A DNA stretch of 64,000 bases from Pelagomonas calceolata (GCA_918797485.1 CAKKNE010000006.1:2728001-2792000); one strand, 5' to 3'; counted from the stretch's first letter, positions 1 to 9,559 are shown. The notes: a model not told the origin generated them from the letters alone. Numbers and translations are program-made.

Positions 1-1
1 G

Positions 2-1419
2 CTGGGCAAGAGCGTAATCGTAAAAGGCCGCGGCAAGCCGCGCGCACGCCTAACGACAGCAGACATGGCATTTGAACGCGCCGTCGACGCGGCGACGATG
101 GCCGGCATGGCGCTACCGGAGAAGGAAGAAGACATTATCACGCCGCCGGAGGACACAAGGGCCTGGCAGGGCACCGAACATGGTAATTTCAACGGCATGG
201 ACGCGGCGCGCGCGGCGAAGGACGAAGACGACAGCGTCGCTATGCGCCGCGTCAAGAAAGCGGCATCGCTGGCGCAGGCGGCCCTACACGCGCTGGTGCT
301 CTTCGTGCTGCACGCGCCGATCAAGTGTTTAGGAGTGAGCGCCCAGGTCGAGTGGGGCAATGCGAACCGCTCCTTCGCGCTGCTGTCGCAAGGGTCGCTC
401 CTGCGGAACATGGCGTGCGTCGCTCTGAGTCGAGTAGCATATGTTCCGTGCGAGGCGCTCCATCGGCTGATCTGGTTTCTCTGCGAAGGCATGCAGAGCG
501 TGAAGGGACTTAGGGGAGCCATGACCAGAGGAGCAGCGGTGCACATGGCGCTGTCCGTGGCGCTGCTCTTCGGCGACGAGATCTTCGAGGGCAATTCCGA
601 CGCGCTCTTCATCGTTGAGTCTATTAAAAACGTGCTCGGTGTCACGGCCTTGTGTGGCTACGCCGCCAGAAATTGTTCTTATCATTCTGGCGAGGTGGCT
701 ATCCGAGTCAGAAATTTCAACGTCCCGCGTCGACGCGATCGGTTCGATGGCGTGGTACGTACGAGCAAGATCTCTCGATAACGCAGGCCCTGCAAGCGCT
801 CGCGGAGTTCTGGAAAAGGATGGACGCGGACTCATCGAAGGAGGCCGTCGTTTCTATCCTTGGATCCTCGTTCACGCTGTTCAAGAACGCCGCCGTCCCG
901 ATGCTGATGATCTCGCAGTGCGGCTGGTGCCCGGAAACCGGCTGGCCCGTGTTCGCCGCTACGGCCTGCTTCGTCGGGTATACGGAGATCACGATGTCGG
1001 GCATGGCGCGGTACGCCGTGTCGGAGCTCCACCGGTTCCTCGCTTATTGCAAGATTGTTCATTGCGGCCAGTCGGGCCAGAGACCGGAGGGCGTCGGCGT
1101 GATGCAGTTTCTCTTAGATCTCGCCGGTCGCCTGCCAAACTCGTGCGAGGACATGTTATTCGGCATCCACGGTCACTCGAACGTCGTCATGGGCTCGACC
1201 GTTTGTATGGTGCCGCTCCTGGGCGCGTCCGACGAGCGGGAGTTCCTCATGGGCGCGGGCGTCGGCGTCTTCGGGATCCTGCCCCTCCTGGACCGCAAGG
1301 TCTTCCGCGCCATCTTCGACCTCCTCAAGCGCGCCCCGATCGTCACGGGCGACCACGGCATCATAGATGCGCTCTTCGGCCAGGAGCAGAAGTGGGTGCC
1401 CGGGCCCCTCTGGAAGTGA
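2..1419 (+). CDS. Unrecognised protein, 5' partial, one probable intron
   Basis: The reading frame is open from the window edge, so the gene probably starts upstream; the first in-window ATG is at 65. Exon 1 (to about 694) encodes a charged N-terminus and hydrophobic stretches near 285-330 and 540-580. Exon 2 (787-1419) is in another frame and encodes a His/Gly-containing segment and several hydrophobic helices. The frame switch implies splicing. My best model is an intron at 695-786 (GT...cgataacgcAG, phase 0), whose interior carries the CACGCCATCGA core seen in other introns here. The donor is uncertain; another GT at 641 is also in phase. I recognise no family. The gene converges on the sulfotransferase ending at 1577. 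Confidence 0.6.
695..786 (+). other. Probable intron (introner-like) in the first gene
   Basis: The segment joins two coding frames and contains GTTCGATGGCGTGG (742-755), the reverse complement of the hairpin core found in the introns at 56.3 and 63.6 kb. The left end, CCGAGTCAGAAATTTCAA, loosely resembles the terminal repeat of the better introners. No convincing target duplication is visible, and the donor choice is tentative. Confidence 0.4.
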
Positions 1420-1576
1420 GGCGTGTCGTTTCCTTCTTTATGCTTGTGTAGTGTGGAGGAGGGGCATAAGCTTGTTAATAACAAATACGTCTCAAGCAGC
1501 CTCTGCCCACTCCCTTGCCCTGGTCAAGTCCCTGGTCATGCAAAGCAGCGCGGCCGCGAAGGAAAAAGACACACTC

Positions 1577-3077
1577 TTACACAGGCCGCTCACCACCACC
1601 ACCGCAGGGCCAGGGCAGCCGCCGCCGCAGCGTCGCCGATAAGGCGCGGTTCGGCGCGCAGTAAAGCTCGTCGAGCGCGGCGCGCGTCGCCGCGAGCATC
1701 GGCGCGTAGCGGCCGCCGCGGCTGGGCATCAAAGCGTACAATCTCTCCACGGCGGCGACGCGCGCCGACCGGCCATAATCAAAAGGCTCCAGTCCCGCAA
1801 AACGCTCGACGCGCGCGACCGCCTCGAGCGTCGCCTCGCGACTGCTCACGAAGTCCTCAAACACTAAAGCCAAAAGTTGAGACCGGGGGAAGCGGTCGAA
1901 CCAGGGCGCGAGCTGGCAGTCGTAGAAGCCCCGCGGTAACACGTTCGAGTCGCCGCTGCCGGAGCCGCGCGCCCACGCACACTTATCTAGATCTTTTTTT
2001 GCCGCGAGCTGCGCCCTCACCAGCCTATCAAAAGCCTCGGGCGCGCAGGGGAAGCTCAGTCGTTCTGATGACTCATCATTGGACTTTGATCGAAATACAG
2101 CACCCTCCGCCTGGCGGACGCGGCCGTTGCGGCACTCGTGTTGTAAATGACTGTATGCTCGCGACGTAGGGTTCCGCAGACACACCAGCAACTTGAGGGA
2201 AGGCATCAACGACGCCAGGACCGACGGGATTTTCGGGTTCAACAGGTAGTTGGGGGACTTGTCGAACGTGAGTACACCATCAGTAGCTGGAGGGTACTTC
2301 CTCAAATAAAAGCGCCAGTTCCGGCCCGCCGCCTCCGGGTCGTGGGCTGCCGAAAAGTATCTCGATTCTTGCGGCCACCCTATCATATCCTCCGACGTCC
2401 GTAGCTGCGGATGGTTCTGGAGGTAGAGCATGATGTTCGTGGTCCCGGACTTCATGGCGCCTGCGTGCGTATGATGTCGCGGCGATGGCGTACCGGTGGG
2501 GTAGGTGTTCGTCCTCTCGCGGCGGGGTCGCGGTCGCCGTGGCGGCAGGAGTTAGGCGGTCGCGGCGGCGCGGCCGCGGCGGTCGCGGCGGCAGGAGTAG
2601 GCGGTCGCGGTGGCGAACGTGGCGTTGTCATACGCCATCGACGCGCCGCCAGTACCAGGCGCGAACGGCGCGTCGTGGCGGGGGGCGTGGTGTCGAAGGC
2701 ACGCGGACGCCGCTTCCAATACCGATCACGGCCAGCGACGGCAGGCACCGCCGCCGATGCGCGCCGCGCCAGTCCGCCGCGTCCTCGACGCAGACGCCCG
2801 CGTCGAGGCTTGATGCCTGGACGCAATGCCCGTCGTCGGCGAGCGTCGTGCCGGGAACGGCTCTTCCACTCATCCGGCGCTGCTCCGGGCACGTCACGAC
2901 ATCATCCGTTTGCACGGCCCAAGCCGTCGCCGTCGTCCGCAATAAAAGCGACGCCGCGACGATGCAGCCGACCGCTGCTGCTAACAAAGGCAGCACGCGC
3001 GTCTTGTACTTGTCCTGCGACGGGAGCCTTTCTGGGGGCGGCGGCGCCTTCGTGCCTGATGCACGGCGCAGCATCAT
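1577..3077 (-). CDS. Type II membrane sulfotransferase (heparan sulfate-type), two exons
   Basis: Exon 1 is 3077-2723 and exon 2 is 2460-1577 (412 aa). Exon 1 gives a cytosolic tail, a single hydrophobic anchor (LPLLAAAVGCIVAASLLL) and a short stem ending LPSLAVIG. Splicing restores the PAPS 5'-phosphosulfate loop GAMKSGTTNI, whose first Gly codon is split by the intron. The 3'-phosphate-binding motif LRNPTSRAYSHLQ follows in exon 2. The order of anchor, stem and sulfotransferase domain is that of Golgi carbohydrate sulfotransferases, so sulfation of a glycan or secreted substrate is likely; the acceptor cannot be told. The gene is head-to-head with the lipase and shares the palindromic promoter element at 3217-3240. 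Confidence 0.8.
2461..2722 (-). other. Intron of the sulfotransferase gene, repeat-rich
   Basis: The donor is gtattgg after GTGATCG and the acceptor is acgcacgcag before GCGCCATGAAG; joining them yields AVIGAMKSGTT. The intron is 262 nt. It contains CATACGCCATCGACGCG at 2629-2645, shared with the kinase intron and intergenic copies, a second reversed copy of the core near 2478-2492, and a GC-rich direct repeat (2541-2565 and 2587-2610). Confidence 0.75.
2541..2610. repeat. Short GC-rich direct repeat inside an intron
   Basis: Two copies of a unit beginning GGCGGCAGGAGT and ending AGGCGGTCGCGG lie at 2541-2565 and 2587-2610, with a period of about 46 bp. They sit inside the sulfotransferase intron, and the intervening DNA is a CGG-rich low-complexity run. 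Confidence 0.7.
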
Positions 3078-3216
3078 CTAGGTCTGGGTCTGGCAGGGCT
3101 GCTCGCGTCGATGCCGGTGCTCGAGCCCAAAGGCGCTGTCTTTTTATGACTCCTGCAGCACCAGGGCGTCTCCAGGCTGTCACAGCAATGCGATGACCGC
3201 GATTTTGCCGTCTTTT

Positions 3217-3240
3217 GCTAGTGTGTTACAGTACGCTAGC
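3217..3240 (+). promoter_or_regulatory. Palindromic promoter element (divergent pair sulfotransferase/lipase)
   Basis: GCTAGTGTGTTACAG followed by TACGCTAGC. It lies 140 bp from the sulfotransferase ATG (3077, minus) and 120 bp from the lipase ATG (3361, plus), in an otherwise featureless 283-bp gap. It belongs to the recurrent family described in the findings. Confidence 0.65.
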
Positions 3241-3360
3241 TGTCGAAGCGCGGCCGCGGCGGTTATTTGACCGCATCGGTTGCGTAGGAGTGCGTGCGAA
3301 CGGCGACGGCGTAGCCTGTGCCAGGCGCAACATTGCTGGGCATCCGTACGGCCAACACAG

Positions 3361-4638
3361 ATGCGGCTCCTCCACCTAACCCTCCTCACAATAACGCAGG
3401 GCGAGACCAGTAGATTGAGAAGAGGCCTCACGTCCATCGCGCGGCAGCTCGCGCCGCCGGAAGCTGTGGAGGCCTGCGCGTCGATTGGAAGAGCATTAGA
3501 AGCATTGGAGAATAGACGAGGTCGCAAACATAGACGAAGGGGCCCGCTCGTGCTCGACTTATTATTGCTAAGAGCGTTAGACAAGGACTGCGAGCGAGGT
3601 ACCAAAATACAAATCAAGGACCCGTCGTTCCTGCGGTTCGCGTGGCGCCACGCGTCGGCGGCCTACGGCTACGTGCTCCTGAAGGCCTGCGGGTTGCTAC
3701 CGGGCGTGCATATCCGCAGCTCCATTCAAAGATTAGACGAGTTGGGCATACGGGAGCGGTGCGGAGACGTGGACGTGTTTTTTGAAAATTTCCGGGACAA
3801 GAAGACGTTAGATGGCACGCCGAAATGCTATGTTTGTAGAGATGGGGACCGCGTCGTGCTATCAATCAGAGGCACGGCGGACATTTTTGATGCATTGACC
3901 GATGTTTTGTGTGAAGCGGTGCCGTTTTTGAATGGGGAAGCTCATTCTGGTATGCTGAAGGCCGCAGATAGATGTTTAGCAGCGACGGAAGCATCGATAT
4001 TGGAGGCCCTCGATTCTGCCCCGAGGAAATGCGACCTCGTAATTACCGGGCATTCCATGGGCGGCGGCTGCGCCATCCTGGCGGCGATGCGGCTCGACGA
4101 GCTGCGAAGGAGGCATGATGCGAAAGGGCCCGGGTCGAGGCTCGCGGACCGGTTGTATAAAGGCCAACACCACATCAGGTGTGTCGCGTTCAGTCCACCA
4201 CCGGTCGCCACGGTCGCGTGCCGCGCGTCGCGGAGGTGCTCTCTCGCATCTGTGTGTAGAGGCGAGGACGTCGTGCCGTCTTTATCGTTGCGAAGCGTGG
4301 CGAATTTACTAAGGAGCTTGGACGTGCTCGACGCCTCGCTGGAGGTTGGTCGAAGGGCGCGGCTCGTCGCGTTAGATACAGTGAAGACCGACGCCGTCGA
4401 TGAAGTCCGATCGAAGCTGGGGGCGCAATTATCAAGGCTGCGCGACGATTTTCACGGAGACGACCATCCAGCGCGTTTGGTTGTGCCGGGCGGCCTCGTC
4501 CGGCTAGGCCAGGAGCACCACGTCTTTGATGATAAACCGCCGGTGATCCGCGTGCGGGACGCGTCGGTGAGCGACCACACGCTTATGAGTGTCGACGCGT
4601 CCATCGAAGCACTGGCGGAGCACTATGTTGTCGACTAG
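3361..4638 (+). CDS. Class 3 lipase-like alpha/beta hydrolase
   Basis: The protein is 425 aa from the first ATG (MRLLHLTLLTITQG); the frame extends upstream only through a TTG. The nucleophile elbow GHSMGGGCAILAAMRL is near residue 230, preceded by the lid/oxyanion-strand region VVLSIRGTADIFDALTD and followed by CVAFSPPPVA, the order seen in fungal-type lipase_3 and sn1-specific diacylglycerol lipases. The likely role is hydrolysis of an acylglycerol or galactolipid ester. A catalytic Asp and His should lie downstream, with the C-terminal SVSDHTLMS the best His candidate. The N-terminus is hydrophobic but is not a clear signal peptide. It converges on the next gene with 21 bp between stops. 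Confidence 0.75.
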   Translation: MRLLHLTLLTITQGETSRLRRGLTSIARQLAPPEAVEACASIGRALEALENRRGRKHRRRGPLVLDLLLLRALDKDCERGTKIQIKDPSFLRFAWRHASAAYGYVLLKACGLLPGVHIRSSIQRLDELGIRERCGDVDVFFENFRDKKTLDGTPKCYVCRDGDRVVLSIRGTADIFDALTDVLCEAVPFLNGEAHSGMLKAADRCLAATEASILEALDSAPRKCDLVITGHSMGGGCAILAAMRLDELRRRHDAKGPGSRLADRLYKGQHHIRCVAFSPPPVATVACRASRRCSLASVCRGEDVVPSLSLRSVANLLRSLDVLDASLEVGRRARLVALDTVKTDAVDEVRSKLGAQLSRLRDDFHGDDHPARLVVPGGLVRLGQEHHVFDDKPPVIRVRDASVSDHTLMSVDASIEALAEHYVVD

Positions 4639-4659
4639 CGTATTAAGTATCACAGACTG

Positions 4660-5454
4660 TTAGATAGGGAGTTCCCCGACGCGCACGCGGCTGCCACGAC
4701 GCGTCCCAAGTATAAATGGGACGCACGTGCCGGTGGCCCAGGCGACGTACCACTGAAAGCGCGGCCGCTTCAGGTAGACGTGGTCCAAAAGCAACCCGCC
4801 GGCCACCCTAAAAGCCCACGCGATATGAAACAAGCACGACGCGTACGCGACTGGGACAGTATGTGTCCAGGCGCACGCCTCGATTCGATCACTGGATGCC
4901 AATGAGTCGAACCACCACCAGCACAATAAGCCGGGCACGAAGTGGCCTAATGTATTTAAAAAGTGGAAGTAGGGCATGCTTGCATCTATCCGCGTCGCCA
5001 ATTCGCGGTAGTGTGACGGGTACAAGATGGCCATGACGTTGAACGAGAAGAAGATGGCCCAGCTGTTCACTAATAAGTAGGGCAGTAATCGCGGCGGGAC
5101 GTCTATTCGGATGAACGCGTCGCACAATTGAGCTATCAACGCTGTACAATTCCATATGGTGTAGGTCGACGAGAGCAACGGCGGCCCGGCGCACAGCAGC
5201 AGACCCAACCCAGCAGCACAGGACGCCCAGCTCGCCCGCACGCTCATCGCGAGTCCTGCTAAAGCGCCGTAGCAGCCCGGGAGGATCAAATCTCTCCAAT
5301 CAGGGAGCGGCTTTTGTTTATTTTGGTCGCCCAAAGCTAATCCAATATTGACCGTGCCGGCGAAGGAGGCGCTGCGCTTCATTTCCGTTTCGTCTAATTG
5401 CGCCGCGCTTCGGGTTCGCGCCGCGACGGGCGCCGTGTGGTCGACGAGGACCAT
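4660..5454 (-). CDS. Polytopic membrane protein, unrecognised
   Basis: The protein is 264 aa from ATG 5454. A soluble N-terminus of about 65 residues is followed by roughly six hydrophobic segments, including LAMSVRASWASCAAGLGLLLCAG, LVNSWAIFFSFNVMAILY, FLNTLGHFVPGLLCWWWF and a segment ending LLLDHVY. Conserved-looking motifs are HYRELATRID and WNCTALIAQLCDAF. I do not recognise the family. Its promoter region (5455-5747) carries a palindromic element at 5703-5725. Confidence 0.7.
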   Translation of the reverse strand: MVLVDHTAPVAARTRSAAQLDETEMKRSASFAGTVNIGLALGDQNKQKPLPDWRDLILPGCYGALAGLAMSVRASWASCAAGLGLLLCAGPPLLSSTYTIWNCTALIAQLCDAFIRIDVPPRLLPYLLVNSWAIFFSFNVMAILYPSHYRELATRIDASMPYFHFLNTLGHFVPGLLCWWWFDSLASSDRIEACAWTHTVPVAYASCLFHIAWAFRVAGGLLLDHVYLKRPRFQWYVAWATGTCVPFILGTRRGSRVRVGELPI

Positions 5455-5702
5455 GGTGCTCGCTGCGCCGTCTTACAGCTTACTGCGATGAATGCTCTCC
5501 CAGCTACAGGGCGTCGCAGCAGCTCGTAATGAATGCTGCTCTCCCACTACAGAGAGCACCTCGCGCGAAGGGCCTCACACGGCAAACGATCCGGCCCACG
5601 TCGTCGGCGCAGCGATGCGACGATTGATTCCGATCAGTGTGCGCCTCCGTAGGGCTGGGAGACGTCTACAGGTCCAGCGAGCACTCGAGTTTTGGCTGTG
5701 CT

Positions 5703-5725
5703 CTAGTGTCTTAAGGACGCTAGCA
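5703..5725 (+). promoter_or_regulatory. Palindromic promoter element upstream of the 4660-5454 gene
   Basis: CTAGTGTCTTAAGG then ACGCTAGCA, 249 bp upstream of ATG 5454. The other neighbour is only the 3' end of the gene ending at 5748, so this copy can serve a single minus-strand gene. Nothing else is evident in the 293-bp gap. Confidence 0.6.
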
Positions 5726-5747
5726 GTTGCTTCTTAGGCCCCATCTA

Positions 5748-6680
5748 CTACACCCGATTGACGGGGAGGTTGTCGTAGTTGATCGACGATCTCCGCCGGA
5801 CGAGCTCGATGCTCATCGCCGACGCGCGCCGGTTGAGGTCGTCGTTTTCGATCTTCCGCGTCCGCCGGCCGCAGCACGCCGCGAACCCGCAGTAGACCAG
5901 CGGACAGACAACGAGGATGATCACTGCCGCCATGAGCGCCGTCTGGTCAAACTTCTTCCAGTTTAATGTCTCGTAGATGTAACGGTCGCCGTCGCAGCGG
6001 AGGCCGCTCACGTAAAATACGGCCGACCAGATCAGGTAGAGTATCGAGTATCCGATGAAATACCTGTGCGGTAGACGCGTGGATCGACCGGCGCGGCCAC
6101 AGATTTCCACACAGTAATACCATACACGAAGTGCCACGGGCGCACGGGCTGGTTCGTGAGCAGCTGGTCGACCGCCATCGCCAGGAAATTATACCCGTGC
6201 GTGAACGGCGTGATGGGGCGCGGCGTGCCGCCGTCGTAGATCAATGTCCAGTACAGCAGGAACACCAGAAACGACGCGGAGAGCGTCAGATCCTGGAGGA
6301 CCCACGTCGCTTTCGCAAACCAGGGCGTCGGCGATGGCGCGTCCCTGTAGAACGCCGACGCCGTCGTGTACGCGGCGAAGGCGAGGTAGACGACCTCGAT
6401 GATCAGCATTTGGTTCGTCACTGTGTGGGAATCAAATGTCAGGCGCCACGTCCCCTAACTCACTGGTCGATTTTCACACAGGTGCCGAACGATAGATGAG
6501 GTAACACCGCGACGGATGATGCGCCACGCTCCAGACAAACACGGCGAGCACGCTCGCGAACAGACAAACGCGCACGGCGAGGTAGGCCTTGCGGTCGTCG
6601 ATGCAGCGGCTCGCGCAGAAGTACTCTTGCCATCGATTGTCGTAGGTCGATAAGGCGAACCTCTGGCGGCAGGACGCCAT
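5748..6680 (-). CDS. Multi-pass membrane protein of the rolling stone/AIG1-like type, three exons
   Basis: The exons are 6680-6491, 6420-6126 and 6063-5748 (266 aa). Splicing joins CYLIY-L-TNQMLIIEVVYLAF and RPWHFV-YFIGYSILYLIW, giving about six membrane segments. The pattern TLIYDGGTPRPITPFTHGYNFLAMAVDQLLTNQPVRPWHFVY, a Trp-rich core and the closing YIYETLNWKK resemble rolling stone and FAR-17a/AIG1-like families, with the central TxHxxN and membrane-embedded His as candidate functional residues. This is weak homology by pattern, so the function is open. Both introns are introner-type. Head-to-head with the kinase-phosphatase gene. Confidence 0.72.
6064..6125 (-). mobile_element. Introner-type intron 2 of the rolling stone-like gene
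   Basis: The intron is 62 nt. On the plus strand its ends read CTGTGCGG (6064-6071) and CAGATTTCCACACAG (6100-6114), inverted copies of the terminal repeat CTGTGTGGAAATC. The donor (gtatggta) lies in host-like sequence outside the repeat, and the same GTAT restarts the next exon (gtatttca). This fits insertion with a target duplication that supplies the 5' splice site. Confidence 0.6.
6421..6490 (-). mobile_element. Introner-type intron 1 of the rolling stone-like gene
   Basis: The intron is 70 nt. The termini are CTGTGTGGGAATCAA (6421-6435) and TCGATTTTCACACAG (6467-6481), inverted repeats matching at 12 of 15 positions. The gt donor (6490-6489) falls in the flanking octamer beyond the terminal repeat, and the acceptor AG is the end of the other terminal repeat. 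The flanking octamers are only partly alike, as expected for an older insertion. Confidence 0.65.
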
Positions 6681-6879
6681 GCTCAGTTACAATGATACAG
6701 TAATTAAGTGGTCACGGACGCTAACTAACCCAACAATGATGGTCCATGAGGACAATGTTTTGTAGCCAGGCGTTTCGCGTTACCGGCTTGCCGTCTCGTC
6801 CCTGGGCGACGTGAATAGAGCCAAGAGCCTGACACTAACTCAAAATACTCGAGCCTGCGGGCAAAGCGCGTTCCTGTCA

Positions 6880-6904
6880 GCTAGCGTGTCTGTAACACAC
6901 TAGC
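6880..6904 (-). promoter_or_regulatory. Palindromic promoter element (divergent pair 6680/7112)
   Basis: In minus sense it reads GCTAGTGTGTTACAG then ACACGCTAGC. It sits almost exactly midway, 200 bp from ATG 6680 (minus) and 208 bp from ATG 7112 (plus). The rest of the 431-bp gap shows no other feature. Confidence 0.65.
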
Positions 6905-7111
6905 AAGCACGGAGCTCAAAGCCCAAAAAGGCAGCCAAACGGTGCCTGATTCAATATAAACCCAGCAGTGGTAGTCTTAATTAATGCCTCTTCTCACGCT
7001 GGCGAGCGCTTCGATGCGTGCTTGAAGAATACGGCACCCAGGAGCCACAGAGCACACAGAGCATTTTGGACAGCTCTGCTCTCAGAGTCAGAGCACTGCG
7101 CGCGTAAGACA

Positions 7112-9559
7112 ATGCGCCAGACGCCGCCACCCACACCGTCGGCGCGGTCGCCGCGCCGCAGAGCAGGCTCCATCTCGTCGGCAGCCCACACCGGAAAGAA
7201 CTACGTCTTAGTCCTCGTAGGACTATTAGCGGCTGGCTTAGTCCTGGAGTGCGCACGCCATTTGATACGACGCGACGAGCCCGCACCACCGCTCGAAGCA
7301 GACGAAACAAACTACCTCCCCGACCCGCGCACGAAATTATCACCAGGAGACACCGTCAACGCCTACGAGCTCGTGTCGCTGGCGGGCCAGGCCGGCGGCA
7401 ACAAGCTCCCGGCGCCGATCGAGGGGATTACGCACTTCACGCCGGCCTTGCCCCATCCTCGAGATGCCTGCGCATTGACGGAGAGCGAGCCCGGCGCCCA
7501 GACGTCGTTCCGCTGGGCCATCAAGAGACGTTTGAACAGAGGCGCGCACGGCGAGGTCTGGGCTGCAACTAGAGAGGAGAGGGACTATGTGCTGAAGCGC
7601 ATGTTTTTGGAGAAAGGAGCACACGTACGTTTAGCTGCGGCTCGGGAAGCGTGGTTCGGTGCGGCTCTGGGCGGTCATTTTGTGGAGAGTTTCGCGACAG
7701 CTAGAGGCGACGTGTGGCTGGTCTTCGAACACGCTGGTCGATCATTACATGATCATCTGTTCGAGGCCGATCCTACCATCGGGGTACTGAGACCTACAAG
7801 GGCCTGGCGCCAATTGCGGTTGGATGCTGATGGGCCTCGCAAATTCGCGGAATTATGTGTGGGGCTCCTCGAGGCGACGGCGGCCGTGCACGCGGCGGGC
7901 GTCGTGCACCGCGACGTGAGTTGCGGCGTCGCGTTTTTCCTTCGACCCGCGACCTCGACGCCATCGACGCGGTCGCGGCGATGGCGTATGGGGGGCGCCA
8001 GGCGCCATCGACGCGACGCCCGCGCGCAGGTCAAGCCCTCGAACATAGCTATTGATGTGACCGACGAAGGCTACATGAAGGTGACGCTGCTCGACTTTTC
8101 CAGCGCTTGGAGCCGCGAGGCGGAAAGTGCCGGGTTGTACGGCTCGACGGGCCCGTCGCGCGACGAGGAGACCGTCGAGTACATGCCTCCTGAAAGGTTA
8201 CTCGACGACGGGACGAAGACGCCGTCCCCTTCCCAGGACGCCTGGGCGATTGGTGTCGTCTTGCTGGAGGTATTACTCGGGACGCGCCAGGCCTTCCAGG
8301 TGGATCCACGGACAAGAGCATTCGTAGAAAAAAGCCTGCGAGGGCGGTCGCGTTTTGAAATTGAGAAGGCGCTGCTCGAAGCGGCCCTGGCCGATCTGTG
8401 CGTCTTGCCCAAGGACGCGACGCCCTGCGCGCCGACGGATCTACTGGACGAGCTCCAGGAGCGCGACCCGCTGGAGGTCGGCTTCGCGTCGTACCTCGGC
8501 GTCGACGGCGCCGACTTCATCTCCTCGTTACTAGCGAGGGACCCTTTGGAGAGAGCCCTCCCGGCCCAGGCCCTGAACCACCCGTTCCTCCGGCGCGCCG
8601 CGGAGCAGCTCTTCGAGAACGTCCGGCGCATCGACGCGCCCGCGTCCTTGCTGGTCGAGGCGCCCAGTCGCGCATTAGATGCCCCCTACTATACGCTACC
8701 CGGCGTGAGGCGGCGCTTCGACGTCTGGGAGTCGTGCCGGCGCTTCGCGGAGTTGAAGAACATGACGGCGTTTTGTGAGTACGATGCAAGATCGTTGCCG
8801 CCCTGCTTATCAGCACAACGCTTCGAGATCGACCAGGAGAGCCACTACGGATTATGTGACTTGAGGGGGCGGCGGGCGCGCATCGAAGACCACCACGCGG
8901 TCGTGTATGATGACCATTACGCGTTGTGGGGCGTCTTCGACGGGCACGGTGGTAGGGCCGCCGCGCGGTATTCTGCTCGAGAATTGCCCGCGGCGTTATC
9001 CACTTTTGGTGACGACGATATAAGGGCCGCGTTTCACAGCGTCGATGCGGCGTTCGACGATCCGAAGCACGACAAGTCGGGCAGCACGGCGACGGTCGCG
9101 GTCGTCGTCAATCAATCCCTTGTCGTGGCGAACGTCGGCGACTCGAGAGCTATAGCCTGCTGCCCGTTGGTCGTTTTGACGGAGGACCACGTCGCGTCGG
9201 ACGCAAGCGAAGCTTCACGTATTAATCAGCTGGGCGGGACCATTGTTGAAAAACGGGTCGAGGACCGCGTCGTGCTCACGCGAAGTATCGGAAATCGGGC
9301 GCTCGATCCCTTGTTGATCGCGGAGCCTTATATCACGCGCTATCCGTTATCGTCGTTCCGGTACCTGATCGTGGCCACGGACGGGCTCTGGGACGTCGTC
9401 TCCAACGACGAGGCGGCGCGGTTCGTCGGCGAAAGACTGGACGGGTCCGTCGACGCGGCGCAGCGCGCGGCGAAGGCCCTCGCGCACGAGGCGCTCGTGC
9501 GCCAGTCGACGGACAACGTGTGTGTGATTGTGGTCGATCTGGAGGCGCATGGCTCGTAG
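7112..9559 (+). CDS. Membrane-anchored protein kinase-PP2C phosphatase fusion, two exons
   Basis: The start is ATG 7112 (MRQTPPPTPS); the upstream frame has only a GTG. Exons 7112-7915 and 8030-9559 give 777 aa. A single hydrophobic segment (VLVLVGLLAAGLVL, about residues 30-48) predicts a membrane anchor. The kinase domain (about 130-500) has a Gly-rich loop (NRGAHGEVW), a candidate Lys (YVLKRM), the catalytic loop HRD-VKPSN restored by splicing, LDFSS in place of DFG, and PPE. The C-terminal PP2C domain (about 545-775) keeps DGHGG, GDSRA, DGLWD and TDNV, so its metal site looks intact. Plants have a comparable soluble kinase/PP2C-like protein (Arabidopsis At2g40860 type). The altered DFG may lower or change kinase activity. 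Confidence 0.85.
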   Translation: MRQTPPPTPSARSPRRRAGSISSAAHTGKNYVLVLVGLLAAGLVLECARHLIRRDEPAPPLEADETNYLPDPRTKLSPGDTVNAYELVSLAGQAGGNKLPAPIEGITHFTPALPHPRDACALTESEPGAQTSFRWAIKRRLNRGAHGEVWAATREERDYVLKRMFLEKGAHVRLAAAREAWFGAALGGHFVESFATARGDVWLVFEHAGRSLHDHLFEADPTIGVLRPTRAWRQLRLDADGPRKFAELCVGLLEATAAVHAAGVVHRDVSCGVAFFLRPATSTPSTRSRRWRMGGARRHRRDARAQVKPSNIAIDVTDEGYMKVTLLDFSSAWSREAESAGLYGSTGPSRDEETVEYMPPERLLDDGTKTPSPSQDAWAIGVVLLEVLLGTRQAFQVDPRTRAFVEKSLRGRSRFEIEKALLEAALADLCVLPKDATPCAPTDLLDELQERDPLEVGFASYLGVDGADFISSLLARDPLERALPAQALNHPFLRRAAEQLFENVRRIDAPASLLVEAPSRALDAPYYTLPGVRRRFDVWESCRRFAELKNMTAFCEYDARSLPPCLSAQRFEIDQESHYGLCDLRGRRARIEDHHAVVYDDHYALWGVFDGHGGRAAARYSARELPAALSTFGDDDIRAAFHSVDAAFDDPKHDKSGSTATVAVVVNQSLVVANVGDSRAIACCPLVVLTEDHVASDASEASRINQLGGTIVEKRVEDRVVLTRSIGNRALDPLLIAEPYITRYPLSSFRYLIVATDGLWDVVSNDEAARFVGERLDGSVDAAQRAAKALAHEALVRQSTDNVCVIVVDLEAHGS
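7916..8029 (+). other. Intron splitting the kinase catalytic loop, introner-like
   Basis: gtgagt...gcgcag, 114 nt. Removal joins HRD to VKPSN. The intron is a multiple of three and has no in-frame stop, so retention would insert 38 residues into the catalytic loop. It holds an ACGCCATCG/CGATGGCGT hairpin (7958-7966 and 7979-7987) and a further copy of the shared core (8003-8019). Confidence 0.85.
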
